Below, in pieces: positions 42,465 through 51,052 of a DNA stretch of 64,000 nt (the stretch's first letter is position 1; the number at the start of each line of letters is the position of its first letter). The notes beneath the pieces were generated by a model. It saw only the letters and a program-made list of their open reading frames with translations, made no database searches and was not told the origin of the DNA. Position numbers and translations under genes: made by a program. The DNA is from Streptomyces resistomycificus (lineage in GTDB: Bacteria; Actinomycetota; Actinomycetes; Streptomycetales; Streptomycetaceae): positions 96,383 to 160,382 of the forward strand of contig NZ_KQ949002.1 in assembly GCF_001514265.1 (NCBI RefSeq), written 5' to 3'.

Positions 42465-43571
42465 ATGGCCGATATCCAGGGCACGTACGACGATCTGTTC
42501 GCCGCGGTGCCCGGTGTGCTGGCCGCGTCCCTGGACGACGGCGACGCGGGCGCCTCGGTGGCGGTCTTCGTGGACGGCGAGCCGGTGGTGGACGTGTGGG
42601 GCGGGTTCGCGGACGCGGAGCGCACGACCCCCTGGCGGCGGGACACGATCGCCAACGTGTGGTCGGTCAGCAAGACGATGACGGCGCTGTGCGCGCTGGT
42701 CCTGGCCGACCGCGGGGAGCTCGACCCGGCCGCGCCGGTGGCCCGGTACTGGCCGGAGTTCGCCGCGGCGGGCAAGGAGGGGGTGCTCGTGCGGCACCTG
42801 CTCGCGCACACCGCGGGCCTGCCCGACTGGGACGGGCCCGTCGACGAGCTCTACGACTGGCCGGCCGCCACCGCGCGGCTGGCCGGGCTGACGCCGCAGT
42901 GGAAACCGGGCAGCGCGGCGGGCTACCACTCGCTCACCCAGGGGTTCCTCGTGGGCGAGGTCGTACGCCGGATCACCGGCCGCGGCATCGGGGACTTCTT
43001 CGCCGCCGAGGTGGCCGGACCGCTGGGCGCGGACTTCCATCTCGGGCTGCCCGCCGAGCACGACCACCGGGTGGCGCTCACGGTCCCGCCTCCCTCCCGC
43101 GACGAGGACTACACCGCGAGCGCGGCCGCGGGCGACGCGGCCCCGTCGGCCGGGACCGCGATCCGCGTCCGCGACGGCAACAGCGTGGCCTGGCGGCGGG
43201 CGCAGATCCCCGCGGCGAGCGGCTTCGGCAACGCCCGCTCGGTCGCCCTCGTCCAGTCGGTGATGGCCTGCGGGGGTTCGGTCGACGGCGTAAGGCTGCT
43301 GTCACCGGCGGGCTGTGACCGCGCGTGGGAGGAACAGTTCAGCGGCGAGGACCGTGTCCTGGGCATGCCGGTCAGCTGGGTCCTGGGGTACGGGCGGTTC
43401 GGCGGCACCTACGGGTGGGGCGGCTGGGGCGGCTCGCTGGTGATGATCGAACCCGAGGCCCGCCTGGTGGTGGCTTACGTGACCAACCAGATGCGGGAAC
43501 CCGCGGACGACACCCGGGGGATGGACGTCGTGATGGCCGCGTACGACGGCGTGAAGGGGCTGGGAGCGTGA
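42465..43571 (+). CDS. Class C beta-lactamase-type serine hydrolase (EstB-like)
   Basis: The 368-aa protein has the SxxK nucleophile in NVWSVSKTMTALC (Ser about 67), YHSLTQGFLVGEV (the Y-x-S/N element, about 153), and a late GWGGWGGSLV segment in place of KTG. HLLAHTAGLPDWDGP is typical of esterase/penicillin-binding-protein-like members. No signal peptide is visible, so a cytoplasmic esterase is more likely than a secreted lactamase. The stop overlaps the next gene by GTGA. Confidence 0.88.
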   Translation: MADIQGTYDDLFAAVPGVLAASLDDGDAGASVAVFVDGEPVVDVWGGFADAERTTPWRRDTIANVWSVSKTMTALCALVLADRGELDPAAPVARYWPEFAAAGKEGVLVRHLLAHTAGLPDWDGPVDELYDWPAATARLAGLTPQWKPGSAAGYHSLTQGFLVGEVVRRITGRGIGDFFAAEVAGPLGADFHLGLPAEHDHRVALTVPPPSRDEDYTASAAAGDAAPSAGTAIRVRDGNSVAWRRAQIPAASGFGNARSVALVQSVMACGGSVDGVRLLSPAGCDRAWEEQFSGEDRVLGMPVSWVLGYGRFGGTYGWGGWGGSLVMIEPEARLVVAYVTNQMREPADDTRGMDVVMAAYDGVKGLGA

Positions 43572-44164
43572 CCTCACGGCCCCTCTCCGCCTACCAACTC
43601 GACCTGCGGGACCGGCTCCTCGCCGCTCCCGTGCTGCCGGCGCCCGAGCCCTGGCGGCCCGTCTTCCCGTCCTGCGCGGCCGTCGGCGGGCTGCTCGGGA
43701 TCGGCTTCGCGACGCATCCCGACAACGGACACGACCTGGTGATGGTCGTCTCGCACGACGGTCACGGCCTCTTCGACGCCGTCACGGGAGAGAAGATCGC
43801 CCGCGACCGGGACCCCGACCTCGAGGACAGCACCCCTGACGAGGCCGCCGACCTCTCGTGCCCGGGGCTGGGACCGATCGCCGGCAGCCGGGTTCACGTC
43901 GCCGGGCTCTTCGGCGGCGGCCTGCACACCACCACGCGTGACGGGTGGCTGGTGGAGGTCGTCGCCCCGGCCTGGCCCAACGACCGCGTCCTGCTCTCCC
44001 GTGACGGCGGGATGCCCCACCGCGGTCCGCACGGCGAGAAGTGGTGGCACATCTTCCACGCGGACTACTCCGAACACCGGGCCACCGGCTTCTCCCCGTC
44101 CGGCCAGACCCTCGCCGTCGCGACGAGCAGCGACGTGACCCTGTGGACGCGTCGGGCCGCCTAG
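43568..44164 (+). CDS. Conserved hypothetical protein coupled to the serine hydrolase
   Basis: The GTG start overlaps the upstream stop (GTGA), so translation is coupled. The 198-aa product looks like a cytoplasmic beta-rich protein: GGLLGIGFATHPDNGHDLVMVVSHDGHGLFDAVTGEKIARDRD, then LHTTTRDGWLVEVVAPAWPNDRVLLS, and GFSPSGQTLAVATSSDVTLWTR, similar in shape to propeller-like or ligand-binding proteins of Streptomyces. The family is not recognised. Confidence 0.7.
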   Translation: MTSRPLSAYQLDLRDRLLAAPVLPAPEPWRPVFPSCAAVGGLLGIGFATHPDNGHDLVMVVSHDGHGLFDAVTGEKIARDRDPDLEDSTPDEAADLSCPGLGPIAGSRVHVAGLFGGGLHTTTRDGWLVEVVAPAWPNDRVLLSRDGGMPHRGPHGEKWWHIFHADYSEHRATGFSPSGQTLAVATSSDVTLWTRRAA

Positions 44165-44185
44165 GCTTGGCTCAGGGGCCGCCGT

Positions 44186-44262
44186 CCAGGTGCCGGACAC
44201 CTGGCGCGCCGGGAACTCGGCGCAGACGCCGGACACCTGGCGCAGGCGCCGGGCACCTGGCG
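44186..44262. repeat. Three copies of GCCGGRCACCTGGCG, one within a hairpin
   Basis: Copies lie at 44192-44206, 44228-44242 and 44248-44262 in the 202-bp gap between the convergent 43568 and 44367 genes. The first also forms a hairpin CCAGGTG / CACCTGG (44186-44204) that could terminate transcription of the upstream operon. The gap holds no gene; its far end has degenerate GCCTCAACCG repeats (about 44331-44375). Confidence 0.7.
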
Positions 44263-44366
44263 GATGACGTGTTCGCGTGCCGACGCGAGGACAGGACCTT
44301 CGCCTCGACCGCCCTCGCCCCAGTCGCCCTCGGCCTCAACCGCTCTCGGCCTCAACCGCCCTCGCC

Positions 44367-44750
44367 TCAACCGCCGCTGCCGTACGGCCGCGTGAGGATC
44401 TCCAGGTTGTGGCCGTCCGGGTCGTCGAAGTATGCGCCGCGGCCGCCGTCGTTGTGGTTGATCTCCCCCGCGCGGTGATGGAACGGGTCGGCCCAGTAGG
44501 TGAGACCGCTGTCGCGGACGCGGGCGAAGATCGTGTCGAACTCGTCCTCGGAGACGAGGAAGGCGTAGTGCTGCGGCGTGATCGGGCCGGGGGTGTCGAT
44601 GTAGTCGAGGGTCACGCCGTTGGGGATCTCGACCGGGATGAAGGGGCCGTACCGCGGGCTCACCTCCAGACCGAGGATGTCGGCGAGGAACCGGGCCGAG
44701 GCCTGGCTGTCGTGGGCGGTGACGATGGTGTGGTTCAGCTGAACGGTCAT
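44367..44750 (-). CDS. VOC (glyoxalase/bleomycin-resistance/dioxygenase) family protein
   Basis: The 127-aa protein has the paired beta-alpha-beta-beta-beta modules: VQLNHTIVTAHDSQASARFLADILGLEV at the start (metal His about 7), QHYAFLVSEDEFDTIFARV in the middle, and RGAYFDDPDGHNLEILTRPYG at the end (metal Glu). AGGAGG is 7 nt upstream of the ATG. Substrate unknown; such small proteins range from thiol transferases to dioxygenases. Confidence 0.9.
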   Translation of the reverse strand: MTVQLNHTIVTAHDSQASARFLADILGLEVSPRYGPFIPVEIPNGVTLDYIDTPGPITPQHYAFLVSEDEFDTIFARVRDSGLTYWADPFHHRAGEINHNDGGRGAYFDDPDGHNLEILTRPYGSGG

Positions 44751-44810
44751 CGCGCGGCCTCCTCGTGCCGAGTGCGGGCCTCCTCGTCACGACCATACTC
44801 CGCAACCAGT

Positions 44811-44829
44811 TAAGGTAAGGCTTGCCTTA
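44811..44829 (+). promoter_or_regulatory. Iron box (DmdR/IdeR operator) for the siderophore uptake operon
   Basis: TAAGGTAAGGCTTGCCTTA is a near-perfect 19-bp palindrome resembling the IdeR/DmdR1 consensus TTAGGTTAGGCTAACCTAA. It lies 35 nt before the GTG of the substrate-binding protein gene. Iron-loaded DmdR1 should repress here. Confidence 0.88.
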
Positions 44830-44863
44830 GCAAACCGAACCGCAATCGATCGTCGGAGCAGTC

Positions 44864-45919
44864 GTGCGTGCAGCAGCAGTGAAGGCCGTCCTGGTCTCGG
44901 CCGTCGTCGGAGGGCTGCTCGCCGGCTGCTCGTCATCGGACGGCGCCGGAGGGACGGAGAGCGCGGCCGGAGCCCGCAACCCCGTGATGGGCGCCTCGAA
45001 GGGGGCGACGACGGGACCGTCCGCCGCGCCGAGCACGCTGGCCGCCGGCATGGGCGCCGACACGGACACCGACGGAACGTTCCCGCGGACCGTGACCCAC
45101 TTCCAGGGCAAGACGACCCTCGAGGCCGAACCGAGAAAGGTCGCGGTCCTCAGCACCGGCCAGCTCGACGACCTGCTGTCCTTGGGCGTCGTGCCGACGG
45201 CGACGACCCGCGCCGACAACGCCGGCCTCGTACCCGACTACCTCGCGGACGCCTTCCCGAAGTACGAAACACGGCTCGCCGCCATGACCGACGCGGGGAC
45301 CCGCCAGGCGCCGAACCTGGAGTCCCTGGCCGCCGCCGAGCCGGACCTGATCCTCGCCAACGACTCGCTCGGCGAGCTCTACCCCAAGCTGTCGAAGATC
45401 GCGCCCACTGTGATCACCGCCGGGAACGGCATCAACTGGAAGCGCGACCTGCTGCTCGTCGGCGAGGCCCTCGGCAAGGGCGAGGCGGCCCAGGACCTGC
45501 TCGACGAGATCACCTCCGACGCCGCAGACCAGGGCGCGGGCCTCGGGGACCCCGCCGTCTCCATGGTCCGGTTCACACCCGACCGCACCCGCATGTTCGG
45601 CGTCTCCTCCTTCACCGGGTCCCTCGCCGTAGACATGGGGCTGTCCCGGCCCAAGTCGCAGCGGTTCCAGGCGATTTCCGAGGACATCGGCCCGGAGAGC
45701 GTCGACACCGCCGACGGCGACTGGATCTTCTACTCGGTCCAGGGCGACGCGTCCGAGACCGACGCGGCGAGCGTCCTGGCCGGTCCGCTGTGGAAGTCGA
45801 TGAAGGCGGTGAAGGCGGGCCACGCCGTGAAGGTCGACGACGACCCCTGGTACCTCAACGCCGGTCCGACCGCCGCGCGTGTGGTGATACGACAGCTCGC
45901 CGAGCACCTCGGCACGTGA
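44864..45919 (+). CDS. Siderophore-iron ABC transporter substrate-binding lipoprotein
   Basis: The 351-aa protein has a short signal with lipobox GGLLAGC (Cys about 22), a Gly/Ala/Ser linker, and a PeripBP_2 (FepB/BtuF-like) domain: EAEPRKVAVLSTGQLDDLLSLGVVPTATT, then NLESLAAAEPDLILANDS, KIAPTVIT and a C-terminal GPLWKSMKAVKAGHAVKVDDDPWYLNAGPTAAR. It binds ferric siderophore outside the membrane. The stop overlaps the first permease start by GTGA. Iron control through the box at 44811 is expected. Confidence 0.92.
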   Translation: MRAAAVKAVLVSAVVGGLLAGCSSSDGAGGTESAAGARNPVMGASKGATTGPSAAPSTLAAGMGADTDTDGTFPRTVTHFQGKTTLEAEPRKVAVLSTGQLDDLLSLGVVPTATTRADNAGLVPDYLADAFPKYETRLAAMTDAGTRQAPNLESLAAAEPDLILANDSLGELYPKLSKIAPTVITAGNGINWKRDLLLVGEALGKGEAAQDLLDEITSDAADQGAGLGDPAVSMVRFTPDRTRMFGVSSFTGSLAVDMGLSRPKSQRFQAISEDIGPESVDTADGDWIFYSVQGDASETDAASVLAGPLWKSMKAVKAGHAVKVDDDPWYLNAGPTAARVVIRQLAEHLGT

Positions 45920-46905
45920 GCCCGAAACACCTCGCCTGGCCGGCGGCCCTCCTCACGGTGGCCGCCATCGGCATGCTCAGCCTCGCCGTCGGCACTCGTG
46001 CGGTACCGCTGTCGGCGGTGTTCGACGCCCTGCTGCACGGCGGGGGTTCGCCGGACGCGCTCGTCGTGCGGTCGCTGCGACTGCCGCGTACCGAGGTCGG
46101 CCTGACGGCGGGCGCGGCGCTCGGCGTCGCCGGGGCCGCGCTCCAGGCCGTCACCCGCAACCCGCTCGCCGACCCCGGCATCCTCGGACTCAGCCAGGGC
46201 GCGGCGGCCGGCGTCGTCCTCGCGATCGGCTTCGGACTGGCGAACGGCTTCGGCGGATACGTCTGGTACGCCTTCGCCGGCGCGGTCGTCGCCGCGTGCC
46301 TGGTGTACGCCGTCGCCGCGCGCGGCCGGGGCGGGGCGTCGCCGGTGAAGCTGGCGCTGGCGGGGACGGCACTCTCGGCGATGACCGCCGGCGCCACGAC
46401 CGTCGTCCTCACCTCCAGCTCCGCCACCCTCGACCAGTTCCGGTTCTGGCAGGTGGGCGCGCTGAGCGGGCGGGACGCGGACACGGTCGTCCGCATGCTG
46501 CCGTTCCTGGTGGCCGGTGCGGTGCTCGTGCTCGCCTGCGCGCGGGGGCTGGACGCGCTGGCGCTGGGCGACGAGACGGCTCGGGCGCTGGGGCATCGGG
46601 TGCGGCTGGTGCGGGGTGCGGCGGCGCTGGGGGCGACCCTGCTGACGGCCGCCGCGGTCGCCGCGGCCGGGCCGATCGCGTTCGTCGGCCTCGCGGTGCC
46701 GCACCTCGCCCGCAGGCTGGTCTCCGGGGGACATCGCGCGGTCCTGCCCCTGTCCGCGCTGCTGGGCGCGGCCCTGCTGGTGGGCGCGGATGTGGCGGGC
46801 CGGGTGGTACGGGCTCCCGCGGAGGTGCCGGCCGGGGTGATGACCGCCTTGGTGGGGGTGCCGGTGCTGGTGGTGCTGGTACGGCGCAAGGGAGCGGTGG
46901 CGTGA
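45916..46905 (+). CDS. FecCD-family siderophore ABC permease, first subunit
   Basis: The 329-aa protein has eight to ten membrane helices and the FecCD landmarks RSLRLPRTEVGLTAGAALGVAGAALQAVTRNPLADPGILGLSQGAA and GPIAFVGLAVPHLARRL. It forms a heterodimer with the second permease. Start and stop both overlap neighbours by 4 nt (GTGA). Confidence 0.93.
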   Translation: MSPKHLAWPAALLTVAAIGMLSLAVGTRAVPLSAVFDALLHGGGSPDALVVRSLRLPRTEVGLTAGAALGVAGAALQAVTRNPLADPGILGLSQGAAAGVVLAIGFGLANGFGGYVWYAFAGAVVAACLVYAVAARGRGGASPVKLALAGTALSAMTAGATTVVLTSSSATLDQFRFWQVGALSGRDADTVVRMLPFLVAGAVLVLACARGLDALALGDETARALGHRVRLVRGAAALGATLLTAAAVAAAGPIAFVGLAVPHLARRLVSGGHRAVLPLSALLGAALLVGADVAGRVVRAPAEVPAGVMTALVGVPVLVVLVRRKGAVA

Positions 46906-48014
46906 AGACGGGGCGACGCCGGGCACCGGGTGGAGCGGCCGGGCTCGAAGGGGGCGCGGCCCCCGCCGGCCGCGGATCGGCGGTTCTCCGCCCTCACCCC
47001 CGCGTGTCCCTCCTCCTTCACCGCCGCTCCGCCGCGACCGCCGTCACCCTCCTCGTCCTCCTCGCCACCGTGATGCTCGCCTCCGCGTGCCTGGGGCAGA
47101 CCTACGTCTCCCCCACCGAGGTCTGGCACACCCTGCGCACCGGGTCCGGGCCCCACGACCTGGTCGTCGGCGAGTTGCGGGTGCCGCGCATCGTGCTCGG
47201 GGCGTTGGTGGGGGCCGCGCTCGGGGTGGCCGGGGCACTCGTGCAGACCGTCACGCGCAATCCCCTGGCCAGTCCGGACGTGATCGGCGTAGGACACGGG
47301 GCCGCTGCCGCGACCGTGCTCGCCCTGGCGACCGGGGCCGTCTCGTCGCCCGGCGCGATGCCCGTCGTCTCCGTGGCCGGCGGACTCGGGGCCGCGGCGC
47401 TCGTCTACGTCCTCGCCTGGCGGCGCGGCATGCAGCCGAGCCGGTTCGTGCTCACCGGCGTGGGGATCGGCGTCGCGCTGTCGGCGGTCGTCCAGCTGTA
47501 TCTCACCGACAGCGAGTTGGAGGCCGCCGAGCAGGTCAAGCTGTGGCTGACCGGCAGCCTCAACGGGCGGGGCTGGGAGCAGGCGGGCCCCCTGACGGCC
47601 GTCCTGCTGCTGTGTCTGCCCGCGCTGGTGTGGGCGAGCCGGGCGGTACGGCCGCTCGGGCTCGACCCGGACACGGCGGCCGCGCTCGGCGTACGCGTGG
47701 ACCGCGCCCGGCTCGGCCTCACCGTGCTGGGCGTCGTCCTCGCCGCCACCGCGACCGGCGCGGCGGGACCGATCGGGTTCGTCGCCCTGACCGCGCCCCA
47801 ACTGGCCCGCCGCATCACACGCACCCCCCAACTACCCCTGCTCTGCTCGGCGTTGACCGGCGCCGTCGTCCTGGTCACCGCCGACCTCGCGGCCCGCACG
47901 ATGGTGCCGCCGTTGGAGATCCCGGTCGGGGCCCTGACGTCCCTGGTGGGCGGGCCGTATCTGCTGTGGCTGCTGGGACGGGGCGCAGCGACCTTCCGCC
48001 GAGGCGCACGATAG
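46902..48014 (+). CDS. FecCD-family siderophore ABC permease, second subunit
   Basis: The 370-aa protein has an Arg/Gly-rich cytoplasmic N-terminus of about 35 residues and then the family fold: LRVPRIVLGALVGAALGVAGALVQTVTRNPLASPDVIGVGHGAA and GPIGFVALTAPQLARRI. It ends the operon; no ATP-binding protein gene follows, so the ATPase must come from elsewhere in the genome. Confidence 0.93.
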   Translation: MKTGRRRAPGGAAGLEGGAAPAGRGSAVLRPHPRVSLLLHRRSAATAVTLLVLLATVMLASACLGQTYVSPTEVWHTLRTGSGPHDLVVGELRVPRIVLGALVGAALGVAGALVQTVTRNPLASPDVIGVGHGAAAATVLALATGAVSSPGAMPVVSVAGGLGAAALVYVLAWRRGMQPSRFVLTGVGIGVALSAVVQLYLTDSELEAAEQVKLWLTGSLNGRGWEQAGPLTAVLLLCLPALVWASRAVRPLGLDPDTAAALGVRVDRARLGLTVLGVVLAATATGAAGPIGFVALTAPQLARRITRTPQLPLLCSALTGAVVLVTADLAARTMVPPLEIPVGALTSLVGGPYLLWLLGRGAATFRRGAR

Positions 48015-48097
48015 GTAAGCGGGTACGCGGGGCGCACGAAACCGCGGCACGCTCCCATCAGCCATGAAGGAGCAGCTGAGGAGCTCACTGAGCCGGG

Positions 48098-48137
48098 GCC
48101 GTGAGGGCCGACGCCGACCGGCATCGGCCCTCACGGC
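48098..48137. terminator. Hairpin terminator after the siderophore operon
   Basis: A 14-bp stem GCCGTGAGGGCCGA / TCGGCCCTCACGGC encloses a 12-nt loop, 84 nt after the permease stop and 19 nt before the convergent dehydrogenase stop at 48156. It probably serves both sides. Confidence 0.8.
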
Positions 48138-48155
48138 GCCACGGTCGGCGGACGA

Positions 48156-49199
48156 TCAGATCGTCGCCGTGTCGATCACGAACCGGTAGCGCACATCGCT
48201 GTTGAGCACCCGCTCGTACGCCTCGTTGATCTCGGACGCGGCGATCAGCTCGATCTCGGCGCCGAGGCCGTGCTCGGCGCAGAAGTCCAGCATTTCCTGG
48301 GTCTCCTGGATGCCGCCGATGCCGGAGCCGGCGAGGGTCTTGCGGCCGGCGATCAGGGAGAACAGGTTGACGGAGATCGGCTCCTCGGGGGCTCCGACGT
48401 TGATCAGGGCGCCGTCCGTGCGCAGCAGGGACAGGAACGCGCCGAAGTCGAGGGGGGCCGAGACCGTCGAGACGATCAGGTCGAAGGTGCCGGCCAGCTC
48501 CTGGAAGGTCTTCGGGTCGCTGGTGGCGTAGTAGTGGTCCGCGCCCAGCTTGAGGCCGTCGTCCTGCTTGCGCAGGGACTGCGAGAGGACCGTCACCTCG
48601 GCGCCGAGGGCGTGGGCGAGCTTGACGGCCATGTGGCCGAGGCCGCCCATGCCGAGGACGGCGACCTTCTTGCCGGGGCCCGCGTTCCAGTGCTTCAGGG
48701 GCGAGTACGTGGTGATGCCGGCGCACAGCAGCGGGGCGGCCACGTCCAGCGACAGGCCGTCGGGGATGCGCACGACGTAGTTCTCGTCGACGACGATCTT
48801 CTGGGCGTAGCCGCCGTAGGTGGGCTCGCCGTCCTTGTCGAGGGCGTTGTACGTGCCGACCATGCCGCCACCCGTGCAGTACTGCTCGAGGCCGGCCTTG
48901 CAGTTGTCGCACTCGCGGCAGGAGTCGACCATGCAGCCGACGCCCACCCGGTCGCCGACCTTGTACTTGGTGACGCCGGGGCCGACCTCGGAGACGACGC
49001 CCGCGATCTCGTGACCCGGGACCATCGGGAAGATCGCCTCGCCCCAGCCCTCACGGACCTGGTGGATGTCGGAGTGGCAGATGCCGGCGAACTTGATGTC
49101 GATCAGCACATCGAACTCGCGCACCGCGCGGCGTTCGATGGTGGTGCGCTCCAGCGGTGCCTTGGCGGCGGGAGCGGCGTACGCAGCAACAGTGGTCAT
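48156..49199 (-). CDS. Zinc-dependent NAD(P) alcohol dehydrogenase (CAD/YahK-like)
   Basis: The 347-aa protein has catalytic-zinc ligands in GICHSDIHQV and GHEIAG, a structural zinc lobe CRECDNCKAGLEQYC, and the Rossmann motif GMGGLGHMAVK (about 175-185). The CHSD and PFPMVPGHE-like pattern fits the cinnamyl-alcohol dehydrogenase/YahK clade, aldehyde reductases usually using NADPH. ATG 49199 has AGGAGA 9 nt upstream. It is divergent from an XRE regulator gene, which likely controls it. Confidence 0.92.
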   Translation of the reverse strand: MTTVAAYAAPAAKAPLERTTIERRAVREFDVLIDIKFAGICHSDIHQVREGWGEAIFPMVPGHEIAGVVSEVGPGVTKYKVGDRVGVGCMVDSCRECDNCKAGLEQYCTGGGMVGTYNALDKDGEPTYGGYAQKIVVDENYVVRIPDGLSLDVAAPLLCAGITTYSPLKHWNAGPGKKVAVLGMGGLGHMAVKLAHALGAEVTVLSQSLRKQDDGLKLGADHYYATSDPKTFQELAGTFDLIVSTVSAPLDFGAFLSLLRTDGALINVGAPEEPISVNLFSLIAGRKTLAGSGIGGIQETQEMLDFCAEHGLGAEIELIAASEINEAYERVLNSDVRYRFVIDTATI

Positions 49200-49307
49200 G
49201 CCGAGGGTTCTCCTAGCGTGGTTTCGCGCCCGGCTGCCTTCCACCGGGCACGCACCCCAGCCTGCCCGCCGAGCCGACATTCACCCAGGCCACGGTTCTG
49301 CGTACGT

Positions 49308-49326
49308 CCAGTGGTCCTACTACTGG
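49308..49326. promoter_or_regulatory. Imperfect palindrome between dehydrogenase and XRE regulator genes; operator candidate
   Basis: CCAGTGGT-CCT-ACTACTGG pairs seven of eight arm positions and is centred in the 169-bp divergent gap, 43 nt before the regulator ATG. A further ACTGGACG at 49360-49367 repeats the half-site next to GTCCAGT. Confidence 0.5.
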
Positions 49327-49368
49327 CGGGGTCAGGCTGGTGGGCGTACGACCGTGAATACTGGACGT

Positions 49369-50298
49369 ATGGACGATCAGGCCGAACCCGCACAGGGGCC
49401 CACGCCGGAGCACGGCGGGTCCCTGGACCGGCGTGCCGAGCTCAGCGAGTTCCTGCGGACCCGGCGGGCCCGGCTGAAGCCGGAGGACGTGGGGCTGCCG
49501 GACTTCGGGCGGCACCGCCGGGTGCCGGGGCTGCGCCGGGAGGAGCTGGCGCAGCTGGCCGGGGTGTCGGTGGCGTACTACACACGTCTGGAACAGGGAA
49601 ACGGGCGGAACGTGTCGGCGGAGGTCCTCGACGCCATCGCCCACGCGCTGAGGCTGTCAGGGGCCGAGCACGCCCACCTCACGCATCTGGCGAAGCCCAA
49701 GCAGCACAAGAAGAAGCAGACCACCCGCCCCCAGCAGGTGCGGGGCGCGCTGCGGCAACTGCTGGACACGATGGACGGCATTCCCGCGTACGTGGTGGGC
49801 CGGCGCTCCGACATCCTCGTGTGGAACCGCATGGCCGCGGCGGTCTTCGGCGACTGGGCGCAGCTGCCGCCGCCGGAGCGGAACTGGGCACGGATGACGT
49901 TCCTGAAGCCGGAGTACCGCGAGCTGTTCAGCGAGTGGGAGCAGAAGGCCAGCGACATCGTCAGCTATCTGCGGATGGACGCGGGCTGCCATCCGGACGA
50001 CCCGCGGCTGTCAGCGCTGGTGGGTGAGCTCTCCGTGAAGAGCGAGGAGTTCCGGCGGCTGTGGGCCACCCACGACGTCAAGGAGAAGAGCTACGGCGTC
50101 AAGCGGCTGCACCACCCGCTGGTCGGCGACCTCGACCTCTCCTTCGAGTCGTTCCGGATGATCGACGACCAGGAACAGACCCTGATCACCTACCACGCCG
50201 AGCCTGGCTCCCCGTCGGCGGACGCCCTGCGCCTGCTGGCGAGCTGGGGCACGGACGCGACCCGCGCGGGCACGTCGTCCGCAACACCTCAGGCCTGA
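49369..50298 (+). CDS. XRE family regulator with MmyB-like ligand domain
   Basis: The 309-aa protein has an N-terminal helix-turn-helix (ELSEFLRTRRARLKPEDVGLP, RVPGLRREELAQLAGVSVAYYTRLEQGN, about 25-85) and a C-terminal MmyB/MLTR-like domain (PAYVVGRRSDILVWNRMAAAVFGDW to LRLLASWGTDA, about 135-295), which is PAS-like and binds small ligands such as fatty acids in relatives. This class is usually divergent from an oxidoreductase gene it controls, as here. Confidence 0.92.
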   Translation: MDDQAEPAQGPTPEHGGSLDRRAELSEFLRTRRARLKPEDVGLPDFGRHRRVPGLRREELAQLAGVSVAYYTRLEQGNGRNVSAEVLDAIAHALRLSGAEHAHLTHLAKPKQHKKKQTTRPQQVRGALRQLLDTMDGIPAYVVGRRSDILVWNRMAAAVFGDWAQLPPPERNWARMTFLKPEYRELFSEWEQKASDIVSYLRMDAGCHPDDPRLSALVGELSVKSEEFRRLWATHDVKEKSYGVKRLHHPLVGDLDLSFESFRMIDDQEQTLITYHAEPGSPSADALRLLASWGTDATRAGTSSATPQA

Positions 50299-50476
50299 CC
50301 ACCCGAGGCCGGCACGGCCCGTCGGCCGGACACGGCCCGTTCGGTTCCGCACGGCCCGTCGGCCCGGCGCGGCCGTTTCGCCCGGTGCGACCCCTCGGTG
50401 GGCGCGGACCTCGGTGCCGGGCACGGCCGTTCGGTTCGGCGCGACCGGCGCCGACCCTTCAGTCCGGCGGCGCCCT
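50299..50476. repeat. Degenerate GC-rich repeats CACGGCCCGTCGGCC/CACGGCCCGTTCGGTT
   Basis: The gap between convergent genes is filled by imperfect copies of CACGGCCCGTYSGSY (about 50312, 50332, 50350, and a variant near 50422). No gene is supported here; the repeats may act in termination. Confidence 0.5.
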
Positions 50477-50989
50477 TCAGTCCCGCACGCCCAGGTCCTC
50501 CCGCATCAGCCGCCGCATCGTGCTCAGCCGGGGCTCGGCCTGCTTCAGGTCCAGCAGGGCCTGCTGTGCGCTCTCGCCCTCCCCGGCCCGGCCCCGGTCG
50601 AGCCGCTTGGCGACGGCGTCGATGCTCGCGAGCGCCGTGTTGAGGGACCGGGAGGCCTCCAGGATCCGCTCCGGCACCACCATCTGCGCCTCGGCGTACC
50701 GGTCGCGGTAGTAGCGGCGGGCCTCCTCCAGCTGCTCACGCTCATGGTCGCCGTAGACGTCGTCGCGCAGCCGGTGCAGGGCGTCCTTGAGCAGGGTGTG
50801 GAACTGGCGCGAGGCCCGGTTCATCGCGGTGTACGCGTCCCGCCGCTCCTCGAACGCCCGCCGCCTGTCGGCGAGTTCGCTCTCCTCGACGCGTTGCCGG
50901 GCGCTGAGCCGATGGGTGAGGACGGGCGCGAAGAGGGTCCCGAGAACGCCGACGACGGCGGTGATCGTGGTGGCGAGGGCGTCGGTCAT
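50477..50989 (-). CDS. Coiled-coil protein with N-terminal membrane helix
   Basis: The 170-aa protein has an N-terminal helix (ALATTITAVVGVLGTLFAPVLTHRL) and then a long charged coiled coil (RQRVEESELADRRRAFEERRDAY to LREDLG) rich in Arg and Glu. It looks like a small membrane-tethered cytoplasmic protein, a type common in Streptomyces. No known domain; it stands alone. Confidence 0.75.
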   Translation of the reverse strand: MTDALATTITAVVGVLGTLFAPVLTHRLSARQRVEESELADRRRAFEERRDAYTAMNRASRQFHTLLKDALHRLRDDVYGDHEREQLEEARRYYRDRYAEAQMVVPERILEASRSLNTALASIDAVAKRLDRGRAGEGESAQQALLDLKQAEPRLSTMRRLMREDLGVRD

Positions 50990-51052
50990 GAGGGGATGCC
51001 AAGGGGCCCCACCCCCTTGGCACCACCCCCTCCTGACGCCTCAGGGGCCCCG

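Noticed and set aside
42465..43571. True antibiotic-degrading class C beta-lactamase
   Set aside because: No signal peptide and no KTG motif; the esterase/EstB-like group fits better.
45855..47831. A 658-aa minus-strand open frame opposite the FecCD permeases
   Set aside because: Low-complexity shadow frame; both permeases on the plus strand show family motifs.
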